Positions 16,125-27,042 of a stretch of 39,963 nucleotides of DNA are shown one piece after another. The notes beneath the pieces were generated by a model. That model saw nothing but the letters and a program-made list of their open reading frames with translations. It did no database searches and had not been told where the DNA came from. This stretch comes from Candidimonas sp. GTDB lineage: Bacteria > Pseudomonadota > Gammaproteobacteria > Burkholderiales > Burkholderiaceae_B. The first letter of the stretch is position 1, and each line of letters begins with the position of its first letter. The stretch is from NCBI GenBank assembly GCA_004297945.1, contig SCRC01000080.1:1-39963 (forward strand), given 5' to 3'. The position numbers and the translations under genes were made by a program.

Positions 16125-19100
16125 TCAGCCCAGCCACACACGGGCGTTGCGGAACATGCGCATCCACGGGCTATAGCCGCCGTGGGCCGTGTTTTCACCA
16201 CCCGCGTCGCGCTCGCCCCAGCGCGCCGGCGACCATGAAAGCGTGACGTTGCGCGTGACGCGTTCAGGGTGCGGCATGAGCACGGTAAACCGGCCATCCG
16301 CAGTCGTGGCACCGGCCAAGCCTTGCGGGCTGCCGTTAGGGTTATAAGGATACTGTTCCGTGCGCGCGCCATGGTTGTCAACAAAATTCAGCACGCTGCA
16401 CACTTTATCGATATTGCCTTGTTGCGCAAAATTGGCATAGCCTTCACCATGCGCCACGGCAACCGGGACGCGCGTCCCGGCCATGCCCCGCATGAACAGC
16501 GACGGAGAATCGGCAATTTCCACCATGGCCAGCCGCGCCTCGTATTTTTCCGACACGTTGCGTGTAAAGCGCGGCCAATGACGCGCGCCCGGGATCATGT
16601 CGGACAGCGCAGCCATCATCTGGCAACCATTGCACACTCCCAAAGCGAATGTGTCGTCGCGCGCAAAATACGCCGCGAACTGGTCCGCCAACTGCTGGTT
16701 AAAACGCACGGTGCGCGCCCACCCTTCGCCCGCACCGAGCACATCGCCGTAGCTGAACCCGCCCACGGCCACCAAACCGTGCACGTCGGCCAGACGAACC
16801 CGCCCGGACAACAAATCCGTCATGTGCACATCCCACGATTCAAAGCCGGCCTTGTCAAAGGCCCAGGCCATTTCCACCTGGCTATTGCACCCTTGCTCGC
16901 GCAAAATCGCGACGCGCGGGCGCAAGCCTTTGGCAATAAACGGCGCTGCGATATCTTCCTGCGGGTCGAACGCAACATGGGGTGTCAGGCCCGGATCGCC
17001 GGTATTTTGCCAGGTTTCGAACTCCGCCCGCGCGCAATCGGGATTATCGCGGCGTGACATGATTTGCCGGCTGACTTCGCTCCACTGCTGCCCAAGGTCG
17101 AAACGCGCATGTTGATAAATGCATTTCCCATCGCGGAAAATCTGAATTTCATCCTTGTCGTTCAAACCTCCCAGCACGTGAGCGTTCGCCGACAGGCCCG
17201 CTTCGCGCAAGGCCTGCATCACTGCGTCGCGCTCGCTGCGCCGCACCTGAATAACTGCGCCGGCCTCCTCGGCAAACAAGGCCTTCAGGGTCAGCTCATC
17301 ACGCCGCACCGCTACCTGCTCGGAGCGAATCTTGTAATCGCCCCAATCGGAGGCATGCGGGTCGATAGTCAGCATATCCAGATTGATCGATACGCCTACA
17401 TGCCCGGCAAACGCCATTTCGCAAATAGTGGCCAACAGGCCACCGTCGGAGCGGTCGTGATAGGCCAGCACCTGCCCGGCTGCCGCCAATTGCCTGATAA
17501 CACTGAAAAAGGCTTGCAAGGATTCGGGCTCGTCCATGTCAGGCACGGCTCGGCCGACTTGATTGAATACCTGAGCCAGTATCGAACCACCCAAGCGATG
17601 CCGGCCCCGTCCCAGGTCGATAAGGATCAGCACTGTTTCACCCACATCGGTGCGCAGTTGCGCAGTCAGCGTGGCGCGCACATCGGCTACTGGCGCAAAC
17701 GCGGTGACAATCAGCGACACCGGCGCCACCACTTCGCGGGCCTCATCGCCTTCGCCCCACGACGTACGCATGGACAGGGAATCTTTTCCCACCGGAATCG
17801 ACAAGCCCAGTTGCCTGCACCAAGCGCTCACGGCAAACACCGTGTCGTAAAGCGCCGCATCCTGCCCATCCACGCCACAGGCCGCCATCCAGTTGGCCGA
17901 GAGCTTGATATCCTTGATATCACGCACATCGCTCGCGACAAGGTTGGTCAACGCCTCGGTAACCGCCATGCGTCCCGATGCAGCGGCATCGATCACCGCC
18001 AGCGGCGTGCGCTCGCCCATGGACATGGCCTCGCCGCGCACCCCTTCAAAATCGGCCAGAGTTACCGCGCAATCAGAAACCGGCACCTGCCACGGCCCCA
18101 CCATCTGATCGCGGCTGCTCAAGCCTCCCACGGTACGATCACCGATCGTGATCAGGAAATTTTTGGAAGCCACGGTCGGATGACGCAAGACGCGCTGAAC
18201 GGCATCATCAAGCGTCATGACGGTGAGATCAAGAGGCGCGCTAACGCCTGGCAAACGCCGCACATCGCGTGTCATGCGCGGGGGTTTACCCAAGATGACA
18301 TCGATAGGCAGGTCGACGGGGCGGACGGTTGATTCAGGGGCTGCGCCACCGGCAACGTCTTCTGGGGAGTGACCGTTTTTGGCAGCCACAAGGGCTGCCG
18401 CTACATTAGCGTCGGTCGTTGCCGTTAGATTAGCGTCGGGTACGTTTTTGTAGCGGCACCCCTTGTGGGTGCCATCCGAATTAGCGTCGGTCGTTGCGGT
18501 TGCCCCGGGCAAACCTTCGCCTTGTGTCACGCGCAGGGTTCGTTCTTGTGTTGCAACACCGACCACGGCATACGGGCAACGCTCGCGCTGCGCAATTACC
18601 TCGAACCGGGACAGATCCTCGGGCAGCACCGCCAGGACGTAGCGCTCTTGCGCCTCATTGCTCCAGATTTCAGCCGCCGACAGCCCCGACTCTTCCACGT
18701 GTACCTGCCGCAATTCGAATACCGCGCCGCGTCCTGCGTCATTGACCAATTCAGGAAATGCATTGGACAAACCGCCGGCGCCCACATCGTGTATCGCCAG
18801 AACGGGATTGGCCGCGCCTTGCTGCCAACAGCGGTCAATGACCTCTTGGGCGCGCCGCTCGATCTCGGGGTTGCCGCGTTGCACGGAATCAAAATCCAAT
18901 TCGGCGGTATTGGCGCCCGCGCTCATGCTTGATGCTGCACCGCCCCCCATGCCAATGCGCATCCCAGGCCCACCGAGTTGAATCAGCAGAGCGCCAGGAG
19001 GAATCGGGTCTTTGTGGGTCAGGCGATCATCAATGACCCCCAGGCCGCCCGCGATCATGATGGGCTTGTGGTAACCCCAACGAACCCCGCCCGCCGTTTG

Positions 19101-20351
19101 CTCGTAACTGCGAAAATAGCCCAGTAAATTGGGGCGCCCGAACTCATTGTTGAATGCAGCCCCGCCAATGGGGCCTTCGATCATGATCTCAAGCGCACTG
19201 GCGATCCGATCCGGAGAGCCGTAGGGATCGTCCTCCCATGGCTCAAGCCCATCATCCAAACACAGATTCGATACCGTGAACCCCGTCAAACCCGCCTTGG
19301 GTTTGGAACCCCGCCCCGTGGCACCCTCGTCGCGTATCTCACCGCCCGCACCCGTAGCCGCGCCCGGAAACGGCGCAATGGCCGTAGGATGGTTATGCGT
19401 TTCAACCTTCATCAGCGTATGCATGACAGCGCTGCCGTGGCCGTATGCCAAAGGCGCACCCGTGCCCTTGGACGGAGCCGCCGCATAAAATTGCCGGGCC
19501 AGCCCGCCCTCCATGACGGCCGCATTATCGGAATAGGCCACTATCGTGCCCTTGGGCTGCGCGGCATGGGTCGCACGGATCATGCCAAACAAAGTATGGT
19601 TTTGGGGCGCGCCGTCGATCACCCACTGCGCATTAAAAATCTTGTGGCGGCAATGCTCACTGTTGGCCTGCGCAAACATCATCAATTCCACATCGGTGGG
19701 ATTGCGCTCCAACTGAGTAAATGCCTTGTTCAAATAATCGACTTCGTCCTCGGACAAAGCCAGGCCCAGGCTCCGATTGGCGCCTTGCAAAGCCGCCGGG
19801 CCGTTCTTCAGGACATCCACCGTTTGCACGGGCTTGCCAGGTAGCGAAGCAAACAAGGCGGCACCATCGAACCCCGCATCAACGACCGTTTCGGTCATTC
19901 GATCATGCAAACACGCCGCAATCTGCCGCATTTGTTCAGCAGTGATGTGTTTGGTCCCGAGAATCCCATGATTAGGCGTCACCACGTAACGTATGCCGCG
20001 TTCAATGCGCCGCACCGCCGGCAAACCACAATTGTGGGCGATGTCGCTGGCCTTGCTGGCCCAGGGCGATACGGTCCCAAGGCGGGGAAACACACGCAAT
20101 ACCAGGGACCGTACGTCGCTTTTGCGCACCAGCTGCGGCTCGCCATAATCGAGCAAGGCAGCCACACGCGCCCGATCAGGGTCCACCAGGGCGGCGTCGG
20201 TCCATACGTAGTGCTCATACTGGCCGTGAATGTCCGACACCGGCAGGCCCAAACCCACAAAACGCTTTAACAACCGCTCGCGGCGAAACGACGATAAAAC
20301 CGAAGAGCCAGGGAAATGCTGAATGAAATTCACGATGAGAACGCGAGCCAA
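16125..20351 (-). CDS. purL: Phosphoribosylformylglycinamidine synthase (large PurL), with a REP-derived insertion
   Basis: Makes FGAM from FGAR, ATP and glutamine in purine synthesis. This single-chain PurL has the N-terminal PurS-like domain, two AIR-synthase-like ATP domains and a C-terminal glutaminase domain (nucleophile Cys in GVCNGCQM, then AHGEGYANF). At 1408 residues it is longer than the ~1295 residues of E. coli PurL. Much of the excess lies around residues 617-672, between the [11 protein letters not shown] strand and [21 protein letters not shown]. This segment contains two REP palindromes read as GTHKGCRY and VAAALVAA plus repeated TTDAN. The insert stays in frame and lies where family sequences vary, probably a surface loop. 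greB lies 18 bases upstream, so the genes are likely cotranscribed. Confidence 0.95.
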   Translation of the reverse strand: MARVLIVNFIQHFPGSSVLSSFRRERLLKRFVGLGLPVSDIHGQYEHYVWTDAALVDPDRARVAALLDYGEPQLVRKSDVRSLVLRVFPRLGTVSPWASKASDIAHNCGLPAVRRIERGIRYVVTPNHGILGTKHITAEQMRQIAACLHDRMTETVVDAGFDGAALFASLPGKPVQTVDVLKNGPAALQGANRSLGLALSEDEVDYLNKAFTQLERNPTDVELMMFAQANSEHCRHKIFNAQWVIDGAPQNHTLFGMIRATHAAQPKGTIVAYSDNAAVMEGGLARQFYAAAPSKGTGAPLAYGHGSAVMHTLMKVETHNHPTAIAPFPGAATGAGGEIRDEGATGRGSKPKAGLTGFTVSNLCLDDGLEPWEDDPYGSPDRIASALEIMIEGPIGGAAFNNEFGRPNLLGYFRSYEQTAGGVRWGYHKPIMIAGGLGVIDDRLTHKDPIPPGALLIQLGGPGMRIGMGGGAASSMSAGANTAELDFDSVQRGNPEIERRAQEVIDRCWQQGAANPVLAIHDVGAGGLSNAFPELVNDAGRGAVFELRQVHVEESGLSAAEIWSNEAQERYVLAVLPEDLSRFEVIAQRERCPYAVVGVATQERTLRVTQGEGLPGATATTDANSDGTHKGCRYKNVPDANLTATTDANVAAALVAAKNGHSPEDVAGGAAPESTVRPVDLPIDVILGKPPRMTRDVRRLPGVSAPLDLTVMTLDDAVQRVLRHPTVASKNFLITIGDRTVGGLSSRDQMVGPWQVPVSDCAVTLADFEGVRGEAMSMGERTPLAVIDAAASGRMAVTEALTNLVASDVRDIKDIKLSANWMAACGVDGQDAALYDTVFAVSAWCRQLGLSIPVGKDSLSMRTSWGEGDEAREVVAPVSLIVTAFAPVADVRATLTAQLRTDVGETVLILIDLGRGRHRLGGSILAQVFNQVGRAVPDMDEPESLQAFFSVIRQLAAAGQVLAYHDRSDGGLLATICEMAFAGHVGVSINLDMLTIDPHASDWGDYKIRSEQVAVRRDELTLKALFAEEAGAVIQVRRSERDAVMQALREAGLSANAHVLGGLNDKDEIQIFRDGKCIYQHARFDLGQQWSEVSRQIMSRRDNPDCARAEFETWQNTGDPGLTPHVAFDPQEDIAAPFIAKGLRPRVAILREQGCNSQVEMAWAFDKAGFESWDVHMTDLLSGRVRLADVHGLVAVGGFSYGDVLGAGEGWARTVRFNQQLADQFAAYFARDDTFALGVCNGCQMMAALSDMIPGARHWPRFTRNVSEKYEARLAMVEIADSPSLFMRGMAGTRVPVAVAHGEGYANFAQQGNIDKVCSVLNFVDNHGARTEQYPYNPNGSPQGLAGATTADGRFTVLMPHPERVTRNVTLSWSPARWGERDAGGENTAHGGYSPWMRMFRNARVWLG
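18381..18473. repeat. REP pair inside purL coding sequence
   Basis: An inverted REP (18381-18404, ending GCCGCTAC) and a direct REP (18450-18473, starting GTAGCGGCACC) with heads facing inward and 45 bp between. Around them ATTAGCGTCGG recurs at 18405, 18429 and 18479, giving repeated TTDAN-type peptide. Confidence 0.85.
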
Positions 20352-20369
20352 TGAGGTTAAAACCGCATT

Positions 20370-20939
20370 TTAACGGCTTAGCGGCGCTTGGGACGGATAG
20401 CCGACCGCCAGAACATCCAGCTCATCCAAGCCGCCGGGCGTGCGCAGGGTGACGGTATCGCCCTCGCGGGCCTTGATCAGGGCTCGGGCTACCGGCGAAA
20501 TCCAGCTGATTTTCCCCAGCAAAGGCTCCGCCTCGTCCACCCCGACGATCGTCACCGTGTGCTCTTCGCCCGCGCTATCCGCATACTGCACGGTGGCGCC
20601 AAAAAAGACCTGTTCTTTATTGGGCTGAGTCGCCGGGTCGACGACTTCCGCAATTTCCAGGCGCTTGGTGAGAAACCGCATGCGCCGGTCGATCTCGCGC
20701 AATCGTTTTTTACCGTACAGGTAATCGCCGTTCTCGGAGCGGTCGCCATTGGACGCCGCCCACGACACGACCTGAACCACGGCGGGCCGCTCCTCGGTCA
20801 TTAACTGCGCGAGCTCGGTGCGCAGCCGTTGATACCCCTGCACCGTGATGTAATTTTTGGTGCCCGCCGGCAAACGCTGGGCTTCGGGGACGGGGTCTTC
20901 GTCGTCCTGATCAGATTCTTTAACAAAAGCCTTGTTCAT
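20370..20939 (-). CDS. greB: Transcription elongation factor GreB
   Basis: Rescues backtracked RNA polymerase by stimulating transcript cleavage. The 189-residue protein has a ~30-residue acidic N-terminal extension, then the coiled-coil domain (NYITVQGYQRLRTELAQLM, with ASNGDRSENGDYLYGKKRLREIDRR carrying the tip acidic residues in DRSENGDY) and the C-terminal FKBP-like domain (FFGATVQYADSAGEEHTVTIVG, ISPVARALIKAREGDTV). YLYGKKRLREIDRRMRFL distinguishes GreB from GreA. It lies 16 bases after the PHP-domain gene and 18 before purL, all on the minus strand, suggesting one operon. Confidence 0.95.
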   Translation of the reverse strand: MNKAFVKESDQDDEDPVPEAQRLPAGTKNYITVQGYQRLRTELAQLMTEERPAVVQVVSWAASNGDRSENGDYLYGKKRLREIDRRMRFLTKRLEIAEVVDPATQPNKEQVFFGATVQYADSAGEEHTVTIVGVDEAEPLLGKISWISPVARALIKAREGDTVTLRTPGGLDELDVLAVGYPSQAPLSR

Positions 20940-20955
20940 AAAAAGTGTGCCGCCA

Positions 20956-21804
20956 TTAAACCCAGTCGTGCCAGACCGACTTCAGATCGGCCGGCAATGG
21001 GGGCAAGGAGCCCAGGTCTTTGTTGCTCTCGGAAGGGCTATGAAAGTCGGAACCGCAAGACGCCATAAAACCGTACCGACGCGCCACATCGGCATATTGA
21101 CGGTACTGGTCGACGCTATGACTGCCCGTAATGACCTCGATGCCGGCCCCACCCAAGTCTTTGAATTCGTCGAACAAGGCGCCAAATTGCACCGGGGTGT
21201 AGTGGTAGCGTCCAGGATGGGCAATGACGGCCCGCCCGCCTGCGGCACTAATCCAGGCAAGCGCCTGAGCAAGCATTGCCCAACTGCCTGACACGCAGGC
21301 GGGCTTGCCATCGCCCAGGTATTTATCGAACACCGCCTGCATGTTTTTGCAATACCCCTGTTCCACCAGAAAGCGCGCAAAATGCGTGCGACTGATCAGC
21401 ATCGGGTTGCCCACAAAGCGCAATGCGCCCGCATAGCTGTCGGCAATACCCAGGTTCTGTAGACGATCGGCCATTTTCCGGGCACGCCCCAGCCGGCCGG
21501 TCTGTATGCCGGCCACCCCGGCCTTGAGCGCCGGATTGGCTGCATCGATCCCCAGCCCCACCACATGCACGGTCTGCTGTGCCCATGTCACGGAAATTTC
21601 GATGCCGGGCACGAATGGCAAGCCCAAGTCCTGCGCCGCTTGCGCGGCCGGCGCCAGGCCGGATATTTCATCGTGGTCGGTCAAGGCCCAAAGCCCGACG
21701 CCGTTGGCATGCGCACGCGCCGCCAGCTCGCGCGGCGCCAGCACTCCGTCGGAAACCGTGGAGTGGCAATGCAAATCGACGTTCAGGTTCGGGTTTCTGG
21801 GCAT
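20956..21804 (-). CDS. PHP-domain phosphoesterase, RNase AM-like (YciV/TrpH)
   Basis: A 282-residue PHP-domain metal phosphoesterase. Metal ligands are visible in NVDLHCHSTVSDG, ALTDHDEISGL, VPGIEISVTW, VIAHPGRYHY and SCGSDFHSPSE. The closest well-studied relative is E. coli YciV (RNase AM), a 5'-3' exonuclease acting on short RNA and rRNA ends; older annotation calls it TrpH. The full length and intact ligand set indicate an active enzyme. It is the first or second gene in a run with greB and purL. The biochemical role here is inferred from the family. Confidence 0.85.
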   Translation of the reverse strand: MPRNPNLNVDLHCHSTVSDGVLAPRELAARAHANGVGLWALTDHDEISGLAPAAQAAQDLGLPFVPGIEISVTWAQQTVHVVGLGIDAANPALKAGVAGIQTGRLGRARKMADRLQNLGIADSYAGALRFVGNPMLISRTHFARFLVEQGYCKNMQAVFDKYLGDGKPACVSGSWAMLAQALAWISAAGGRAVIAHPGRYHYTPVQFGALFDEFKDLGGAGIEVITGSHSVDQYRQYADVARRYGFMASCGSDFHSPSESNKDLGSLPPLPADLKSVWHDWV

Positions 21805-21865
21805 GCTGTCTTTGAACTGTTTCCTGGCCGATCAAGATACTTCGCAGGCCACGCGAGCACAGTGA

Positions 21866-22789
21866 TCAAGGAGTTAATAAAAAAGATTCGACCGGATCGA
21901 TCTGGTCGTCGCTGAAAAAGGTGGGCGCATGGCCAACCCCAGGTATTTCGACCAGCCGCGCGTGCGAATTTCGGGCCAGCATTTCTTGGGCCACATCGGC
22001 CGCAAACAGGTCTGATAACGCGCCACGGATCAACAACACCGGCGTGTGTATGCTTTCAAAGGCTCCCCACAACAGAGCTTCGGATGCGCGAACCGTTTCA
22101 GGGGTTTGCAACGCAAACGGCTGCGCCATAGCCAGATCATAGCGCTTTATCCAGTGATCGCCACGCTGAAGAAATACCTGGCGAGTCAATTCCTCCCATT
22201 GAGCACGAGTATGAGGGCCAAACCCTTCCGAGACCGCATGCACATAATCGACCGCCTGGGCAAAGGTGTCGAACTGCCGGGGGTCGCCCACGTATTCGCC
22301 AATTCGCGCCAAACCCTCATAATTCAGGCGCGGTCCAATATCATTCAAAATGACTTTACCCAAGCGCAGCGACAGTTCGGCGGGCAGCCCGTCGGTGCCC
22401 CGGTCGGGCCGCATCGCCGCCGCCATGGCCAGCGCGCCGGCCAGCGCCAGCCCAATCAGCCCCCCCAAGGACGTCCCCAACCAATCTACCTGGTTGACCT
22501 GCAAGCGCGCAACCAACGTGAGCATGTCGGCCACATACTGCGGCACCACATAACCAGCGGGGTTGGCCAGCCAGTCCGACATACCCCGGCCCACCACGTC
22601 TGGACATACCACGCGGTAATGCGTGCTTAAGCGCGCCGCCAAAGTGTCAAAGTCACGCCCCGTGCGCGTCAGGCCATGTGCACAAACCAGCACCCGGTCA
22701 TTGCGCGGATCGCCCCATTCCCAATACGCCATGCGATGCACGCCCGACGGACTGGCGCAGCTAACAAAGTCAAGGCGGGGCTCTTTCAT
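21866..22789 (-). CDS. Alpha/beta hydrolase
   Basis: A 307-residue alpha/beta hydrolase. Motifs: VLVCAHGLTRTGRDF (oxyanion region), the nucleophile elbow WLGTSLGGLIG, PVLLIRGALSDLFAADVA (acid) and EIPGVGHAPTFFSDDQ (catalytic His). ATG 22789 (MKEPRLDFVSC) is chosen because the in-frame extension to 22945 runs through a REP palindrome and looks non-coding. The ribosome-binding site is weak. It lies 61 bases upstream of the PHP gene on the same strand. Similar proteins in betaproteobacteria are annotated only as hydrolases; the substrate is unknown. Confidence 0.82.
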   Translation of the reverse strand: MKEPRLDFVSCASPSGVHRMAYWEWGDPRNDRVLVCAHGLTRTGRDFDTLAARLSTHYRVVCPDVVGRGMSDWLANPAGYVVPQYVADMLTLVARLQVNQVDWLGTSLGGLIGLALAGALAMAAAMRPDRGTDGLPAELSLRLGKVILNDIGPRLNYEGLARIGEYVGDPRQFDTFAQAVDYVHAVSEGFGPHTRAQWEELTRQVFLQRGDHWIKRYDLAMAQPFALQTPETVRASEALLWGAFESIHTPVLLIRGALSDLFAADVAQEMLARNSHARLVEIPGVGHAPTFFSDDQIDPVESFLLTP

Positions 22790-22890
22790 GGCATGCAGCT
22801 TACTTGAGGAAAACCAAAAGGCTACACACAGTGAGGCGAAAATGCAAAAGACATGGCAGCCACGACGATGGTGGCAGTGGTTGGAAACAT

Positions 22891-22959
22891 GGCACCCACA
22901 AGGGGTGCCGCTACAGAAACGTACCCGCAGCGGATGTAGCGGCACCCCTTGTGGGTGCC
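22891..22959. repeat. REP pair with 21-bp spacer
   Basis: An inverted copy at 22891-22914 and a direct copy at 22936-22959. Each has the stem GGCACCC/GGGTGCC and a GTAGC head; the heads face each other across 21 bases. Confidence 0.9.
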
Positions 22960-22988
22960 ATATCGCGAAAACGCACCCGCCCGCTCAT

Positions 22989-23012
22989 GTAGCGGCAGCC
23001 CTTGTGGCTGCC
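22989..23012 (+). repeat. Single REP
   Basis: GTAGC head and GGCAGCC/GGCTGCC stem around CTTGT. It uses the G/C variant of the stem, unlike the neighbouring pair. Confidence 0.88.
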
Positions 23013-23033
23013 ACCCCCACCGCGACTACCGTC

Positions 23034-24391
23034 CTACTCTATAAACAAGGTCGCCGGGCATTCAAGATAAGCACGCACTACCTGTATGAATTCAGCGGCG
23101 TGCAGGCCGTCGACGACGCGGTGATCGAACGACGAAGAAAGGTTCATCATCTTGCGCACCACTACTGCGCCGCCCAAGACGACGGGCCGCTCGACAATAC
23201 GGTTGATGCCAACAATGGCTACCTCGGGGCGATTAATGACAGGCGTGGAGACAATGCCGCCCAAAGCGCCCAGGCTGGTGATGGTAATAGTAGAGCCCGA
23301 CAATTCTTCCCGCGCCGCTTTACCTGCGCGCGCAGCCTGCGCCAGACGTGCTACCTGTGCCGCATTGGCCCACAAATCGCGCGCCTCGGCGTGACGCAAC
23401 ACAGGCACCATCAAACCATTTTCGGTTTGAGTCGCCACGCCCATATGAACCGCACCGTATTGGGTAACCACCCCGGCTTCGTCGTCGTAACGCGCGTTGA
23501 TCTGCGGAAATTCGCGCACCGCCAGCACAATGGCCCGAATCAACAAAGGCAACAACGTCAGTTTGCCGCGCTGAGCACCCCATTTGGCGTTAAGTTTTAC
23601 CCGCAAGGCTTCAAGCTCGGTCACGTCGATCTCTTCAACGTAAGTGAAATGCGGGATGTGGCGTTTGGCCTCCTGCATTTTTTGCGCTATTTTGCGGCGC
23701 AAGCCAATAACCGGAATTGGGTTCTCGTCGTGGCGTTCGGCATAAGCCGCGGCGACCAGAGGCGCCGCGCCGTGAGCAGCCCGATTCGCAACCGAAGTAT
23801 CCAGGTCTTCGTGGCGGATGCGCCCCGACGGGCCGCTGCCTTGCACCTGGCTTAAGTCGAGCCCCAGTCGTCGCGCATGGTGACGTACTGAAGGCGAGGC
23901 AAGAGGCTTTTGCTGCGACGGAAATGGGTTGGAGATAATGCCCGCGGAGGGTGCCTCTTCGTTGTCGGTCGGGGATGTTTTGGAAATGGCACCCACCAGG
24001 GGTGCCGCTACAGCAATCGGTTTCGATCCAACAAGATGGGCCGATACGGCGAGAGGCGCTGGTTCAACAAGGGAGGCCGCTACCACCGGCATGGCGGATG
24101 GCTGTGTCGCAGCAGCTGCATCAGTATCATGGCCGGATTCAGAACCTTCGTCGGCGATTTCGATGCGTATCAGTTCGGACCCCACCGCCAGGACGTCGCC
24201 CACTTTGCCACCCAGCGCGACGACCGTGCCTATCACCGGCGAGGGCACCTCGACGGTGGCCTTGTCGGTCATGACTTCAGCCAGCACCTGGTCTTCGGCG
24301 ACGGTATCGCCCGGCTTCACATGCCACTGCGCCAGCTCGACCTCGGCTATTCCCTCGCCGATATCGGGCATTTTGATAATGTGAATTCTCA

Positions 24392-24392
<1 letters not shown>
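23034..24392 (-). CDS. bkdB: Branched-chain 2-oxoacid dehydrogenase E2 (dihydrolipoyl acyltransferase)
   Basis: Carries the acyl group on lipoyl-lysine and transfers it to CoA in oxidation of Val/Leu/Ile keto acids. The lipoyl domain (residues 1-80) has the modified Lys in MTDKATVEVPSP. The E3-binding domain near 165-200 reads SPSVRHHARRLGLDLSQVQG and GPSGRIRHEDL. The catalytic domain (225-452) ends with FDHRVVDGLHAAEF. The first linker contains three 12-residue repeats (residues 104-139) made from REP sequence: [36 protein letters not shown]. The second linker has APLVAAAYAE, possibly a worn fourth copy. ATG 24392 overlaps the bkdA2 stop as TGATG; TTG 24395 is an alternative. Confidence 0.93.
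23976..24083 (-). repeat. Tandem 36-bp REP-derived repeat in bkdB
   Basis: REP-like heads on the minus strand begin at 24083, 24047 and 24011, exactly 36 bases apart. The copies start GTAGCGGCCTCC, GTATCGGCCCAT and GTAGCGGCACCC; the last (24011-23988) keeps the best palindrome. 36 bp is 12 codons, so the frame is kept. Confidence 0.8.
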
Positions 24393-26775
<2,383 letters not shown>

Positions 26776-26890
26776 TCACCCCAATAGACGGACTAACGTT
26801 GGCGTGGCTTTATTATTTTAGTGGTCGTCTGTTTTAATTGGCCGTCTGCTTTAATCCTTTAACGGCTGTCTATTGCGTACGATCAACGAT

Positions 26891-26961
26891 GGCAGCCACA
26901 AAAGGGCTGCCCCTACATGATTCGCGGTCAGCGCTTTGTAGCGGCACCCCTTGTGGGTGCC
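26891..26961. repeat. REP pair with 21-bp spacer
   Basis: An inverted copy (26891-26916, slightly altered: an extra A, and CCCTAC instead of CGCTAC) and a direct copy (26938-26961), heads inward across 21 bases. Confidence 0.87.
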
Positions 26962-26968
26962 ATCAACT

Positions 26969-26992
26969 GTAGCGGCACCCCTTGTGGGTGCC
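26969..26992 (+). repeat. Single REP, tandem to previous copy
   Basis: Identical to the copy at 26938-26961 over the full 24 bases, 7 bases further on, in the same orientation. Confidence 0.88.
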
Positions 26993-27042
26993 ATCAACGC
27001 AAGTCGACAATCCCCCCCTGGCCAGGTGCCCGATCAACACCG

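Larger units (their letters stand above)
22790..23033. other. Intergenic region with three REP copies
   Basis: The gap between bkdB and the hydrolase gene contains three REP palindromes (22891-22914, 22936-22959, 22989-23012) and no gene or clear terminator apart from these hairpins, which could themselves act on mRNA ends. Confidence 0.7.

Noticed and set aside
17064-18332. 422-codon open frame on the plus strand
   Set aside because: It is antisense to purL, whose motifs are clear; composition is typical of a shadow frame.
20352-20369. Purine riboswitch before purL
   Set aside because: Only 18 bases separate greB and purL, too few for an aptamer.
22623-23855. 410-codon plus-strand frame across the REP cluster
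   Set aside because: It overlaps the hydrolase start and bkdB antisense and runs through REP palindromes; no recognisable domain.
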